The position numbers were made by a program, and so were the translations under genes. Positions 1 through 8,352 of a DNA stretch of 59,632 nt are shown in pieces. Source of the stretch: Cellulomonas massiliensis JC225 (GTDB taxonomy: Bacteria; Actinomycetota; Actinomycetes; Actinomycetales; Cellulomonadaceae). The notes under the pieces are model-generated. The model had not been told where the DNA came from. It saw only the letters and a list, made by a program, of their open reading frames with translations, and did not search any database. Numbering within the stretch: position 1 is the first letter of the stretch; each line of letters begins with the position of its first letter. The stretch spans positions 1,652,089 through 1,711,720 of the forward strand of contig NZ_HE978588.1 in the NCBI RefSeq assembly GCF_000312005.1, given 5' to 3'.

Positions 1-1141
1 CCGGCGCGGCCGCGGCCACGAGGAGCGTGCCGCCGGCGGTGTCCGCCCGCTCGCGCATCCCGCGCAGCCCGAAGCCCTCCGGCGTGCCGTCGGGGATCCC
101 GGTGCCGTCGTCGTCGACCGCGAGCTCGACCGCGCCGTCCCGTCGCGTCAGCGCCAGCACGACCCGGCTCGCGTGCGCGTGCCGGCGCACGTTGGCGAGC
201 GCCTCCTGCGCCGCGCGCAGCACGACGACGGACGTCTCGGCCGGCAGCGCGAGGCCCTCGTCGAGGCGCACGTCGATCGCGAGCCCGGTCTCGCGGGCGA
301 ACCCCTGGGCGAGGCGGTCGAGGGCCTGGCGCACGTCCGCGTCCGCGAGCGGCGGGGGAGCGAACGCGGCGACGAGCGCGCGCGCCTCCGCGAGGTTGTC
401 GCGCGCGACCTGCTCGATCGTCCCGAGCCGGGCGGCGGCCTCGGCGGCGCGGCCGCGCTCGAGCTCGGCGGACGCCGCCTGGCTGAGCATGACGACGCTG
501 GTGAAGCCCTGGGCGAGCGTGTCGTGGATCTCCTGCGCCAGCCGGGCCCGCTCGGCGAGCACGCCGGCGTCGTGGTGGCTGCGCGCGAGCTCGTCCTGGG
601 CCGCCCGCAGCCGGTCGAGCAGCTGGGCGCGCTCCTCGCTGCGCTCCGCGACCGACGTCACCCACAGCCCGAGCCCGACCGAGAAGACCAGGCCGGCGGC
701 CAGCTGGACGGCCGCGTCGACGGGGTCCCCGCCGCGCTGCTCGAGCGTCGCGTAGGTGGCGAGGGCCATGCCGGCGGTCAGCAGCGCGGTCCACAGCACG
801 CCCTCGGTCCGCGACCGCGTGAAGAACCAGATGTGCGAGTACGACACGAACAGCAGGTAGGCGCCCGAGGGCACGGCGAGCGTCGCGGCGGTCGTGGCGA
901 CGACGAGCACGACGAGGTACGCCGTCGTCAGGGTGCGCGTGCCGCTCTGCGCGCCGGGTCGGCCGAGCGTCACGTACCCGACGGCGATCGCGGCCACCGA
1001 GCCCAGGCTCACGAGTGCGGGGCCGGGCCACGGCGCGGTCGTCGCGAACGTCAGCGCGACGATGCCCGCGATGACGCCGAAGCCGATGTCCCAGCCGCGG
1101 ATCGACCGCCGCCAGAAGTCCACCCGGTCCTGCGCCTCCAT
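1..1141 (-). CDS. Sensor histidine kinase, NarL/DesK type (3' end outside window)
   Basis: Membrane-bound sensor kinase of a two-component system. 380 codons are visible with no stop, so only the last few residues are missing. Residues about 18-165 are hydrophobic and form the membrane sensor part. A coiled segment follows, then the HisKA_3 box with phospho-acceptor His206 in LAQEIHDTLAQG. The N-box AQEALANVRRHAHA lies at 311-324, and the G-boxes DDDGTGIP (343-350) and GFGLRGM (356-362) form the HATPase domain. It lies 50 bp downstream of the ABC permease on the same strand, so it probably monitors the state handled by that transporter; a response regulator gene is expected just off the window. 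The start is the ATG at 1141. It has no Shine-Dalgarno but has CAGGCT 7 nt upstream, suggesting a leaderless message. Stimulus unknown. Confidence 0.9.
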   Translation of the reverse strand, partial: MEAQDRVDFWRRSIRGWDIGFGVIAGIVALTFATTAPWPGPALVSLGSVAAIAVGYVTLGRPGAQSGTRTLTTAYLVVLVVATTAATLAVPSGAYLLFVSYSHIWFFTRSRTEGVLWTALLTAGMALATYATLEQRGGDPVDAAVQLAAGLVFSVGLGLWVTSVAERSEERAQLLDRLRAAQDELARSHHDAGVLAERARLAQEIHDTLAQGFTSVVMLSQAASAELERGRAAEAAARLGTIEQVARDNLAEARALVAAFAPPPLADADVRQALDRLAQGFARETGLAIDVRLDEGLALPAETSVVVLRAAQEALANVRRHAHASRVVLALTRRDGAVELAVDDDGTGIPDGTPEGFGLRGMRERADTAGGTLLVAAAAP

Positions 1142-1191
1142 GGCCCCGAGCCTGCCACCTGCGGACGCCCCCGAGGAGGCGGCGCCACGCG

Positions 1192-2037
1192 TCACCCGTC
1201 GTCCCGGCGCCGCCACCGGAAGGTGCGCACCCCGACGACGAGCCCCACGACGAGCCAGGCCAGCAGGACGGCGGCCGTCGCACCGTGCTGCCACGACCCG
1301 GACACCTCGATCTGCAGCGCCTCGTCGGGCAGGAAGACCGAGCGCATGCCCTGGGCCATCCACTTGAGCGGGAACAGGCTCGCGACCGACTGCATCCACG
1401 AGGGCAGCTGGTCGAACCGGAAGAACACCCCCGAGATGAACTGGAGCACCAGCACCACGGGCGTCACCACCGCGCTCGCGGACCGCCCGGAGCGGGGCAC
1501 GGACGAGAACGCGACGCCGCACACGGCGCCGGCGGCGGCCCCGAGGCCGAACACCCACGCGAACGTCGTCCACGCCTGCGCCGTCGTGGGCATCGGGACG
1601 TCGAACACCAGCGCGGCGACCGCGAGGAGCAGCGCGACCTGCAGCAGGCAGCCCACGAGCACCTGCCCGACCTTCCCGAGGAAGTACGCCGACGGGGGCA
1701 GCGGCGTCGCGCGCAGCCGCTTGAGCGCACCCTCGTCCCGCTCGACCGCGATGGAGATCGCCAGGCTCTGGAAGCTCGAGAGCATGACCCCGGTGGCCAC
1801 CATGCCGGGCAGGAAGTACTGGGCGAACCCGATGGCGTCGGGCCCCTCGCCGATCTGGTCGCCGTCCCGGCCGAAGACGGTCGCGAAGATCGCCAGCATG
1901 ATGACGGGGTAGGCGAAGATGAAGACGACGGCGTCGCGCTCGCGGAAGTACGAGCGCAGCTCGTAGCGCGTGCGGGCGACGCCGAGGCGCAGGGCGCCCG
2001 GGAGCGCGGCCGGGCGGGCGGCGGTCACGGCGGTCAT
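1192..2037 (-). CDS. ABC-2 type transporter permease
   Basis: Integral membrane subunit of an ABC exporter, 281 aa. The N-terminal cytoplasmic stretch (LGVARTRYELRSYFRERDAVVF) is typical of the ABC-2 (DrrB/NatB) family. About six hydrophobic segments follow, including FIFAYPVIMLAIFATVFG, YFLPGMVATGVMLSSF and a C-terminal LLAWLVVGLVVGV, ending in a basic tail. The ATG (2037) overlaps the stop of the upstream ATPase gene in a 4-bp ATGA junction, so the two subunits are translationally coupled and surely form one transporter. In-frame codons further upstream lie inside the ATPase gene and are not used. Substrate not determinable; drug, lipid or peptide export is typical for such pairs next to a two-component system. 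Confidence 0.88.
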   Translation of the reverse strand: MTAVTAARPAALPGALRLGVARTRYELRSYFRERDAVVFIFAYPVIMLAIFATVFGRDGDQIGEGPDAIGFAQYFLPGMVATGVMLSSFQSLAISIAVERDEGALKRLRATPLPPSAYFLGKVGQVLVGCLLQVALLLAVAALVFDVPMPTTAQAWTTFAWVFGLGAAAGAVCGVAFSSVPRSGRSASAVVTPVVLVLQFISGVFFRFDQLPSWMQSVASLFPLKWMAQGMRSVFLPDEALQIEVSGSWQHGATAAVLLAWLVVGLVVGVRTFRWRRRDDG

Positions 2038-2933
2038 CGCAGGGCCTCCTCGGGCTGCGGGTCGGTGCCGGCGGGCGCGGTGGCCGCGCCGGGCGAGGCC
2101 TCGGAGACGAGGGCGAGGTAGACATCCTCCAGCGTCGGCCGCAGCACCTGCAGCCCCGGGACCTCGCCCAGGCGCTGGGCGAGCCCGGCGACGACGGCGG
2201 TCGGGGTGTCGGTGCGCAGCTCGCGCGGCGCGCCGTCCTCCGTCCACCGCACCACGGCGCGGCGCGCCGTGCGGCCGCCGAGCTCGCCGGGCGTCCCCTC
2301 GGCGACGACCCGCCCGTCCGCGACGACGACCACCCGGTCGGCCAGGGCCTCGGCCTCGTCGAGGTAGTGCGTCGTCAGCAGGATCGTCGTGCCCTCGGCC
2401 CGGAGGCCGGAGACGAGGTCCCAGAACGACCGTCGCGCCTGCGGGTCGAAGCCCGTGGTGGGCTCGTCGAGGAAGACGAGCTCGGGTCGCCCGACGATGC
2501 CGAGGGCCACGTCCAGGCGGCGCCGCTGCCCGCCGGACAGCTGCCGGGCCCGGGTGCGCTCCTTCTCCCGCAGCCCGACCGCGTCGATGACCTGCTCCGG
2601 GTCGCGGGGCGAGGGGTAGAACAGCGCGAAGTGCCGCACCAGCTCGCCGACCGTCGCCTCGGCGAGGTCCTGACCGCTCTGGAGCACGACGCCGAAGCGC
2701 GAGCGCCACAGCCGCCCGCCCGAGCCGGGGTCCTCGCCCAGCACGCGGACCTCACCGGCGTCCCGCTCGCGGAACCCCTCAAGGATCTCCACCGTGGTGG
2801 TCTTCCCGGCGCCGTTCGGCCCGAGGACCGCGACGATCTCCCCCTGCGAGACCGTCAGGTCCAGGCCGTCGACGGCCTGCTTGTCGCCGTAGCGCTTGCG
2901 CAGGCCCCGGACGTGGACGGGTGTCGTCTCCAT
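2034..2933 (-). CDS. ABC transporter ATP-binding protein (DrrA/NatA-like)
   Basis: Cytoplasmic ATPase subunit, 299 aa, that powers the permease encoded next to it. Walker A GPNGAGKTT (38-46), Q-loop Gln85, signature LSGGQ (132-136), Walker B LVFLDEP (152-158) and H-loop His189 are all intact. The C-terminal part after about residue 210 resembles the extra domain of DrrA-type multidrug exporters. The ATG at 2933 is chosen because homology starts immediately (METTPVHVRGLRKRYG); the longer frame to 3026 runs through the palindromic region. CAGGCT lies 7 nt before the ATG and there is no Shine-Dalgarno, so it may be leaderless. Operon: ATPase, permease, histidine kinase. Confidence 0.92.
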   Translation of the reverse strand: METTPVHVRGLRKRYGDKQAVDGLDLTVSQGEIVAVLGPNGAGKTTTVEILEGFRERDAGEVRVLGEDPGSGGRLWRSRFGVVLQSGQDLAEATVGELVRHFALFYPSPRDPEQVIDAVGLREKERTRARQLSGGQRRRLDVALGIVGRPELVFLDEPTTGFDPQARRSFWDLVSGLRAEGTTILLTTHYLDEAEALADRVVVVADGRVVAEGTPGELGGRTARRAVVRWTEDGAPRELRTDTPTAVVAGLAQRLGEVPGLQVLRPTLEDVYLALVSEASPGAATAPAGTDPQPEEALR

Positions 2934-2987
2934 GCGGACCAGCCTGCCGCCGGCCCGGCCCGCCCCGCGACGGACCCCCGGTGGTCT

Positions 2988-3015
2988 CCCGTGTCCACCG
3001 ATCGGTGGACACGGG
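2988..3015. repeat. 28-bp perfect palindrome, candidate operator
   Basis: Perfect inverted repeat without a loop: 14-bp arms CCCGTGTCCACCGA and TCGGTGGACACGGG. It sits in the 142-bp gap between the aminotransferase stop (3076) and the ABC ATPase start (2933), about 55-82 bp upstream of that start. A loop-free palindrome folds poorly as a terminator and has the look of a TetR-type operator. No TetR gene is in the window. A role as part of the aminotransferase terminator cannot be excluded. Confidence 0.55.
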
Positions 3016-3033
3016 CCGGTCCGCACGGACCGG
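3016..3033. repeat. Second inverted repeat beside the palindrome
   Basis: CCGGTCCG, 2-nt CA, CGGACCGG, directly abutting the 28-bp palindrome. Together with it this gives two tandem dyads; it may be the 3' hairpin of the aminotransferase transcript or a second protein site. Confidence 0.4.
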
Positions 3034-3075
3034 TGGACCGGGCCGCCCGGCGCCCCGGCGCCGTGCCCGCTGGGC

Positions 3076-4305
3076 TCAGCGCGCCTCGGCGAGCAGCGCC
3101 TGCACCCGGCCCACGCCCTCGACGAGGTCGTCGTCGCCCAGCGCGTACGACAGGCGCAGGAAGCCGCTCGGGCCGAAGGCCTCGCCCGGCACGACCGCCA
3201 CCTCGACCGCGTCGAGGATCAGGGCCGCGAGCTCCGCCGACGTCGTGGGCGTGACCCCGCGGATCGTCCGCCCAAGGACGCCCTCGACGGACGGGTACGC
3301 GTAGAACGCCCCCTGCGGCACCGGGATCCGCACGCCGTCGATCGCCGCGAGCATGTCGACCATCGTGCGGCGGCGGCGGTCGAACGCCGCGCGCATCTCC
3401 GCGACCGCGGACAGGTCACCGGTGAGCGCGGCGATCGCGGCGCGCTGCGAGACGTTCGCGACGTTGGAGGTCAGGTGGCTCTGGAAGTTCGTCGCCGCCT
3501 TGATGACGTCGGACGGGCCGATCATCCAGCCGACCCGCCAGCCCGTCATCGCGTAGGTCTTCGCCACGCCGTTGAGCACGACCGTCGTGTCCGCGAGCTC
3601 GGGCACCGCGCGAACGATCGGCGTGAACACCGCGTCGTCGTAGGTCAGGTGCTCGTAGATCTCGTCGGTGACCACCCAGATGCCGTGCTCCGCCGCCCAG
3701 CGCCCGATCGCCGCGGTCTGCTCGGGCGAGTACACGGCGCCGGTCGGGTTCGACGGCGAGCAGAACAGCAGCACCTTCGTGCGCGGCGTGCGCGCGGCCT
3801 CGAGCTGCTCGACCGTGACGAGGTAGCCCTGGTCCGCGCCGGCGAACACCTCGACCGGCACGCCGCCCGCCAGCCGGATCGCCTCGGGGTAGGTCGTCCA
3901 GTAGGGCGCCGGCAGCAGGGCCTCGTCGCCCGGGTCGAGCAGCGCCGCGAAGGCCTGGAACACCGCCTGCTTGCCGCCGTTGGTGACGAGCACCTGGCCC
4001 GGGGACACCTCGTACCCCGAGTCGCGCAGGGTCTTCGCGGCGATCGCCTCGCGCAGCGCGGGCAGGCCCGCGGCCGGCGTGTACCGGTGGTTGGCGGGCT
4101 CCCGGGCGGCGGCCACGGCCGCGTCGACGATGTAGCCCGGCGTGGGGAAGTCCGGCTCGCCGGCGCCGAACCCGATGACCGGCCGGCCCGCGGCCTTGAG
4201 GGCCTTGGCCTTCGCGTCGACCGCGAGCGTCGCCGACTCGGCGATCGCGGCCAGGCGGGCGGACACTCGGGCGGGGGAGGACGGCTGCGCGCTCACGGCG
4301 TCCAT
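3076..4305 (-). CDS. aspC: Pyridoxal phosphate-dependent aspartate aminotransferase
   Basis: Class I/II aminotransferase, 409 aa, interconverting aspartate and oxaloacetate with glutamate/2-oxoglutarate in the cytosol. Visible marks: [10 protein letters not shown] near the N-terminus (48-57), Asn186 in SNPTG, Asp214 in TDEIYE (binds the PLP pyridine nitrogen), Schiff-base Lys249 in [14 protein letters not shown], and the C-terminal arginine in [13 protein letters not shown]. It belongs to the subgroup I-gamma enzymes common in actinobacteria, which may also act on prephenate or arogenate, so the exact substrate is inferred. The ATG at 4305 is preferred over a longer frame to 4428. It stands alone, divergent from tRNA-Trp/secE; this neighbourhood is common in Micrococcales. 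Confidence 0.88.
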   Translation of the reverse strand: MDAVSAQPSSPARVSARLAAIAESATLAVDAKAKALKAAGRPVIGFGAGEPDFPTPGYIVDAAVAAAREPANHRYTPAAGLPALREAIAAKTLRDSGYEVSPGQVLVTNGGKQAVFQAFAALLDPGDEALLPAPYWTTYPEAIRLAGGVPVEVFAGADQGYLVTVEQLEAARTPRTKVLLFCSPSNPTGAVYSPEQTAAIGRWAAEHGIWVVTDEIYEHLTYDDAVFTPIVRAVPELADTTVVLNGVAKTYAMTGWRVGWMIGPSDVIKAATNFQSHLTSNVANVSQRAAIAALTGDLSAVAEMRAAFDRRRRTMVDMLAAIDGVRIPVPQGAFYAYPSVEGVLGRTIRGVTPTTSAELAALILDAVEVAVVPGEAFGPSGFLRLSYALGDDDLVEGVGRVQALLAEAR

Positions 4306-4371
4306 ACTGGCAGAGCGCGCCCCGGCGGGCCGTGGGCTTTCGGGCCGCTTCTCACGCACCGGACCGGGCGG

Positions 4372-4401
4372 TTCGACCCACCGCGTGGCGTCGCGTACAG
4401 T
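4372..4401 (+). promoter_or_regulatory. Candidate sigma-A promoter for tRNA-Trp / secE-nusG
   Basis: TTCGAC (4372-4377), 18-bp spacer, TACAGT (4396-4401), about 130 bp before the tRNA. It is the best -35/-10 pair in the gap. The rest of 4402-4529 shows nothing recognisable. Confidence 0.45.
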
Positions 4402-4529
4402 GGTCCACCGGCGGTTGACCTCCGCCATGATGCGGCGTGCCCGGGTGGGTCACCCGGCGACCGCGGCCCCCAGTCTCTGGACGGCTCGCGGACGGGCGCG
4501 CGGTGTCGTGGCAGCGGACCGGCCGCCGT

Positions 4530-4602
4530 AGGGCAGTGGCGCAATTGGTAGCGCAGCGGTCTCCAAAACCGCAGGTTGCAGGTTCGAGTCCTGTCTGCCC
4601 TG
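4530..4602 (+). tRNA. tRNA-Trp (anticodon CCA)
   Basis: 73 nt. Acceptor stem AGGGCAG pairs with CTGCCCT, and the discriminator base is G. D-arm TGGCGCAATTGGTAGC; anticodon stem GCGGT/ACCGC with loop CTCCAAA, anticodon CCA at 4563-4565; T-arm with GGTTCGAGTCC. CCA is not encoded. It sits directly upstream of secE, the usual actinobacterial arrangement. Confidence 0.97.
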
Positions 4603-4721
4603 CGCACGTGGTCCGGCTCCGGCCGGTCACGAGCAGGACCGCCGGACGGTCCGGCGCGACGCGTCGGGGCGTCCGTCCGTCGGGATCGACCCGGCGGCAC
4701 GACGAGACGTAGGGGCCAGAC

Positions 4722-5000
4722 GTGAGCGAAACCGCACCGGCCGCGGCGTCGGGCGCCGAGTCGGCTCCCCGGCCGCACGCGAGCAAGCAGGACGCCGGCA
4801 AGCGCCGTGGGCTGTTCGCACGCATCGCGCTGTTCGTCCGCCAGGTCGTCGCCGAGCTCAAGAAGGTCGTGTACCCCACGCGGCCGGACCTGATCACGTA
4901 CACGACGGTCGTCCTGGTCTTCGTCGCCGTCGTCATGGCGTTCGTCACGGTGCTCGACCTGGGCATCGGCCGGCTGACGTTCTGGATCTTCGGCGGCTGA
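4722..5000 (+). CDS. secE: Preprotein translocase subunit SecE
   Basis: 92 aa, single-spanning subunit of the SecYEG channel that clamps SecY. A polar Ala-rich N-terminus (1-35) precedes the conserved amphipathic helix [20 protein letters not shown] (about 39-58) and one membrane helix [20 protein letters not shown] (about 60-79). The GTG start at 4722 follows a weak purine stretch GTAGGGGCC. It heads the secE-nusG pair; partner secY is at 39033 in this window. Confidence 0.95.
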   Translation: MSETAPAAASGAESAPRPHASKQDAGKRRGLFARIALFVRQVVAELKKVVYPTRPDLITYTTVVLVFVAVVMAFVTVLDLGIGRLTFWIFGG

Positions 5001-5074
5001 CCCGCCGCCCGGCCCCCGGCCGGGCCCCGTCGACCGACGCCGGTCGTGATCGTCCCCCTCGCAGGAAGAAGGTT

Positions 5075-5974
5075 GTGCCCGTGTCGCAGGAGTCGCAGGA
5101 GCCCGTCGAGGCCGACCTCGCCGACGCTCTCGCCTCGGTCGAGGCCGTCGAGTCCGACGCCGTCGCCGACGAGCCCGCCGCCGACGCCGTCGAGCCGTCC
5201 GACGAGGCCGACGCGCCCGCGGACGACGAGGCCGCCGTGCCCACGGACGACGAGGCCGTCGTGCCCGGCGACGACGAGGTGGACCCCCTGACGGACGAGC
5301 AGGCCTTCGTCCCCGGCGACGACGAGGCGGACGCGCTCCCGCAGGACGAGGCCGCGGCCGAGCCCGACCCCGACGAGGACCCGGTCGAGGCGTTCAAGGC
5401 CCAGCTGCGCACGCAGCTCGGCGACTGGTACGTCATCCACTCCTACGCCGGCTACGAGAACCGCGTGAAGGCGAACCTCGAGAGCCGCACGCAGAGCCTC
5501 AACATGGAGGACTTCATCTACCAGGTGGAGGTCCCCATGGAGGAGGTCGTCGAGATCAAGAACGCGCAGCGCAAGGTCGTCAAGCGCGTCCGGATCCCCG
5601 GCTACGTCCTCGTCCGCATGGACCTCACCGACGAGTCGTGGGGCGCCGTGCGCCACACCCCGGGCGTCACCGGGTTCGTCGGCCACACGCACCAGCCCGT
5701 GCCGCTGACGCTCGACGAGGTCTTCTCGATGCTCGCGCCGTCGCTGCAGCCGAAGGCCCCGACCGCCGCGGCGGCGACCTCCAAGGCCGCCCCGCAGATC
5801 AAGGTCGACTTCTCGGTCGGCGAGTCGGTCACGGTCACCGACGGCCCGTTCGAGCGCCTGCCCGCGACGATCTCCGAGATCAACGCCGAGGCCCAGAAGC
5901 TCAAGGTGCTCGTCTCGATCTTCGGCCGGGAGACCCCGGTCGAGCTCTCGTTCAGCCAGGTCGCCAAGATCTGA
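5075..5974 (+). CDS. nusG: Transcription termination/antitermination factor NusG
   Basis: RNA polymerase-bound elongation factor linking transcription to ribosomes and Rho. The NGN domain begins at [17 protein letters not shown] (about 116) and the C-terminal KOW domain runs from about 245 to 299 ([23 protein letters not shown]). The first 110 residues are a strongly acidic low-complexity extension with imperfect DDEA/GDDE repeats, so the protein (299 aa) is far longer than the roughly 180 aa of E. coli NusG; acidic N-termini are known in actinobacteria. The start is GTG 5075 or GTG 5081: AGGAAGAAGG at 5063-5072 suits either. Confidence 0.94.
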   Translation: MPVSQESQEPVEADLADALASVEAVESDAVADEPAADAVEPSDEADAPADDEAAVPTDDEAVVPGDDEVDPLTDEQAFVPGDDEADALPQDEAAAEPDPDEDPVEAFKAQLRTQLGDWYVIHSYAGYENRVKANLESRTQSLNMEDFIYQVEVPMEEVVEIKNAQRKVVKRVRIPGYVLVRMDLTDESWGAVRHTPGVTGFVGHTHQPVPLTLDEVFSMLAPSLQPKAPTAAAATSKAAPQIKVDFSVGESVTVTDGPFERLPATISEINAEAQKLKVLVSIFGRETPVELSFSQVAKI

Positions 5975-6071
5975 CGGCTCACCCGGCCGGACGAGGTCAG
6001 CCCCGCGCTGCGGGGACCTGCAACCGGGTCATCGCCCACGGCGTCGGCCCACGAACAGAACGGAAGGCGTC

Positions 6072-6503
6072 ATGCCCCCGAAGAAGAAGGTCACCGGCCT
6101 GATCAAGCTCCAGATCAAGGCCGGCGCCGCCACCCCCGCGCCGCCGATCGGTCCGGCGCTGGGTCAGCACGGCGTCAACATCATGGAGTTCTGCAAGGCG
6201 TACAACGCGGCGACCGAGTCGCAGCGCGGCAACGTCATCCCCGTCGAGATCACGGTGTACGAGGACCGCTCGTTCACCTTCATCACGAAGACGCCGCCGG
6301 CCGCCGAGCTCATCAAGAAGGCCGCCGGTGTGGAGAAGGGCTCCCCGACCCCGCACACGGTGAAGGTCGCGACGCTGACCCGCGAGCAGGTGCGCGAGAT
6401 CGCCACCACCAAGCTCCAGGACCTCAACGCGAACGACCTCGAGGCCGCCGAGAAGATCATCGCGGGCACCGCCCGCTCCATGGGGATCAAGGTCGCCGAG
6501 TAA
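6072..6503 (+). CDS. rplK: 50S ribosomal protein L11
   Basis: 143 aa, full family length. It binds the GTPase-associated 23S rRNA region with L10/L12 and is the site of thiopeptide action. The proline-rich N-terminal motif [21 protein letters not shown] and the C-terminal rRNA-binding part ending in [10 protein letters not shown] are intact. ATG after GGAAGG at 6061-6066. It lies 97 bp after nusG and 106 bp before rplA. Confidence 0.98.
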   Translation: MPPKKKVTGLIKLQIKAGAATPAPPIGPALGQHGVNIMEFCKAYNAATESQRGNVIPVEITVYEDRSFTFITKTPPAAELIKKAAGVEKGSPTPHTVKVATLTREQVREIATTKLQDLNANDLEAAEKIIAGTARSMGIKVAE

Positions 6504-6509
6504 GCACTC

Positions 6510-6543
6510 GGCGCCGCCGCCGGGCCCAGCGTCCGGCGGCGCC
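6510..6543 (+). terminator. Hairpin between rplK and rplA
   Basis: 10-bp perfect stem GGCGCCGCCG / CGGCGGCGCC with a 14-nt loop, starting 7 nt after the rplK stop. No T-tract follows, so it is more likely an attenuator or mRNA-stability hairpin than a full terminator. Confidence 0.45.
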
Positions 6544-6609
6544 CCGCACCCCCAGTGGCAGGGCCATGTGCGGCCCGTCGACCACGACTGCTGACAGGAG
6601 AACAGGCAG

Positions 6610-7329
6610 ATGCCGAAGCACAGCAAGGCGTACCGCGCCGCCATCGAGAAGCTCGAGCCGGGCAAGGTCTACAGCCCGCTCGAGGCCGTCCGGCTGGCGC
6701 AGGCCACGTCGACGACCAAGTACGACGCGACCGTCGAGGTGGCCTTCCGCCTCGGGGTCGACCCGCGCAAGGCGGACCAGATGGTCCGCGGCACGGTCAA
6801 CCTGCCGAACGGCACGGGCAAGACCGCCCGCGTCATCGTCTTCGCCAACGGCGAGCGCGCCGAGCAGGCCCGCGCCGCGGGTGCCGACGAGGTCGGCGGC
6901 GACGAGCTGATCGACAAGGTCGCGAAGGGCTACACGGACTTCGACGCCGCCGTCGCGACGCCGGACCTCATGGGCAAGGTCGGCCGCCTGGGCAAGGTCC
7001 TCGGCCCGCGCGGTCTCATGCCGAACCCGAAGACCGGCACCGTCACGATGGACGTCGCCAAGGCCGTCGCCGACATCAAGGGCGGCAAGATCGAGTTCCG
7101 GGTCGACCGCCACGCGAACCTGCACTTCATCATCGGCAAGACGTCGTTCTCCGACGTGCAGCTGGTGGAGAACTACGCGGCCGCGCTGGAGGAGATCCTG
7201 CGTCTGAAGCCGTCGTCCTCGAAGGGCCGCTACATCACCAAGGCGACCGTCTCGACGACCAACGGCCCCGGCATCCCGCTGGACCAGAACAAGACGCGCA
7301 ACCTCACGCAGGAGGACGACGCCGCCTGA
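6610..7329 (+). CDS. rplA: 50S ribosomal protein L1
   Basis: 239 aa, normal length, forms the L1 stalk that helps release E-site tRNA; in many bacteria it also represses its own L11-L1 mRNA. Family marks: [34 protein letters not shown] and the C-terminal [14 protein letters not shown] stretch ([12 protein letters not shown]). ATG preceded by ACAGGAGAACAGGCAG. It is the last gene before the accessory island; transcription is closed off by three hairpins. Confidence 0.98.
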   Translation: MPKHSKAYRAAIEKLEPGKVYSPLEAVRLAQATSTTKYDATVEVAFRLGVDPRKADQMVRGTVNLPNGTGKTARVIVFANGERAEQARAAGADEVGGDELIDKVAKGYTDFDAAVATPDLMGKVGRLGKVLGPRGLMPNPKTGTVTMDVAKAVADIKGGKIEFRVDRHANLHFIIGKTSFSDVQLVENYAAALEEILRLKPSSSKGRYITKATVSTTNGPGIPLDQNKTRNLTQEDDAA

Positions 7330-7348
7330 CGGCTCGTCGCTGCCGACG

Positions 7349-7380
7349 GCAGGCCCGGTCCCCTCGGGGGCCGGGCCTGC
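7349..7380 (+). terminator. Terminator hairpin 1 after rplA
   Basis: Stem GCAGGCCCGG / CCGGGCCTGC (10 bp) around a C/G-rich loop that can extend the stem, 20 nt after the rplA stop. GC-rich, no long T-tract, typical of actinobacteria. Confidence 0.75.
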
Positions 7381-7411
7381 GGCGTCCCCGCGTGACGCGG
7401 CCCGGGCACGC

Positions 7412-7446
7412 CACGGGCCCGGTCCCCCCTGCGGACCGGGCCCGTG
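7412..7446. terminator. Terminator hairpin 2 between rplA and the island
   Basis: 14-bp perfect stem CACGGGCCCGGTCC / GGACCGGGCCCGTG with a 7-nt loop. Symmetric, so it can act on both strands between the convergent genes. Confidence 0.7.
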
Positions 7447-7484
7447 CGTCCGCCGGCGCCTCCCCTCCCAGGCGCCGGCGGACG
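7447..7484. terminator. Terminator hairpin 3 between rplA and the island
   Basis: 15-bp perfect stem CGTCCGCCGGCGCCT / AGGCGCCGGCGGACG with loop CCCCTCCC, beginning at the base after hairpin 2. It lies 31 bp beyond the stop of the minus-strand gene at 7516 and probably ends that transcript. Confidence 0.7.
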
Positions 7485-7515
7485 GTCGTGGTCGTGCGGC
7501 GCGCGCACGACGGCT

Positions 7516-8352
7516 CTAGCGGCGGCGGCGCCGCGTCGCGAGACGGCCGTCGAGCAGCTCCAGCGGGCGCGTCCACAGCCCCGCGAGCCACGCGAGCGTC
7601 TCGTCGTCGGGCGGCTCCTGCCCCAGCCCGAGCTGGGCGGTCCACTCCACCGCGGTCGTGACGGTGCGCACCACGGCCCACGACCGGTCGGGCTCCGCCT
7701 GGCCGCCGAGGCGCCGGTAGTGCGTCAGGAGCTCGGCGACCGGGTCGAGCTGCCACTGCGGGTCGAGCACGGGGCCGAGCGCGACGGCCAGCCAGTCCAG
7801 CGCCGTCGCGACGTCCCACCGGGGGTCGCCGAGGCCGCCGGGGGAGGTGAGGAACGACGCGCTGACCACGCCGCGCTCGCGGTGGACGACGAGGTCGTCG
7901 CCCGCCGGCTCCCCGTGGACGAGGTGGTCGGCGGTCCACGCGTGGCGCACGTCCGTGAGCGCCGCGCGCGTCCCCGGGTGCGCGAGGACGGCCCACGCCG
8001 GGCCGGTCCGCGGCGAGAGCTCGGGGATCCAGGACGGCAGCCCCGCGACGAGCACCCAGGGCGCCGGCGCCTCGGGCGCGCCCGGCGCGACGCGGCTGCG
8101 GTGCACGCGCAGCAGCGCGGCGGCCCACGCCTCGAGCAGCGCGGACAGCTCGGCCCGCAGCGTCGCGGCCGGGCCCCGCAGCTCGAGCCGCGACGTGAGG
8201 TCCTCCAGCTCGCGGACGACCGACCGCGCGGCCGTGTGCTCGCCGACGACGCCGACGGGCCCCGACAGCGGGCCGCGCGGCACCGGAGGTGTGACGGCGC
8301 CCGGGCCGTCGGGCCGCACGACGCGCAGGTGCCCCGTCGTGGGCCCGCTCAT
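7516..8352 (-). CDS. Degenerate aminoglycoside-phosphotransferase-like protein
   Basis: 278 aa. The C-terminal half resembles the APH/choline-kinase fold: LVHGEPAGDDLVVHRERG (145-161) corresponds to the catalytic HGDxxxxN loop but has Glu in place of the catalytic Asp and Asp in place of Asn, and GDPRWDVATALDW (175-187) matches the GDPxxDLA motif. The metal-binding IDW/IDF step is absent (VVSASFLTSPGG), so it is probably a pseudokinase; this is inference. The N-terminal 60 residues are not recognisable. The ATG overlaps the TGA of a 29-codon ORF (8349-8438), implying translational coupling. It is the last gene of the minus-strand arm of the CHAT/S8/sigma island. Confidence 0.6.
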   Translation of the reverse strand: MSGPTTGHLRVVRPDGPGAVTPPVPRGPLSGPVGVVGEHTAARSVVRELEDLTSRLELRGPAATLRAELSALLEAWAAALLRVHRSRVAPGAPEAPAPWVLVAGLPSWIPELSPRTGPAWAVLAHPGTRAALTDVRHAWTADHLVHGEPAGDDLVVHRERGVVSASFLTSPGGLGDPRWDVATALDWLAVALGPVLDPQWQLDPVAELLTHYRRLGGQAEPDRSWAVVRTVTTAVEWTAQLGLGQEPPDDETLAWLAGLWTRPLELLDGRLATRRRRR

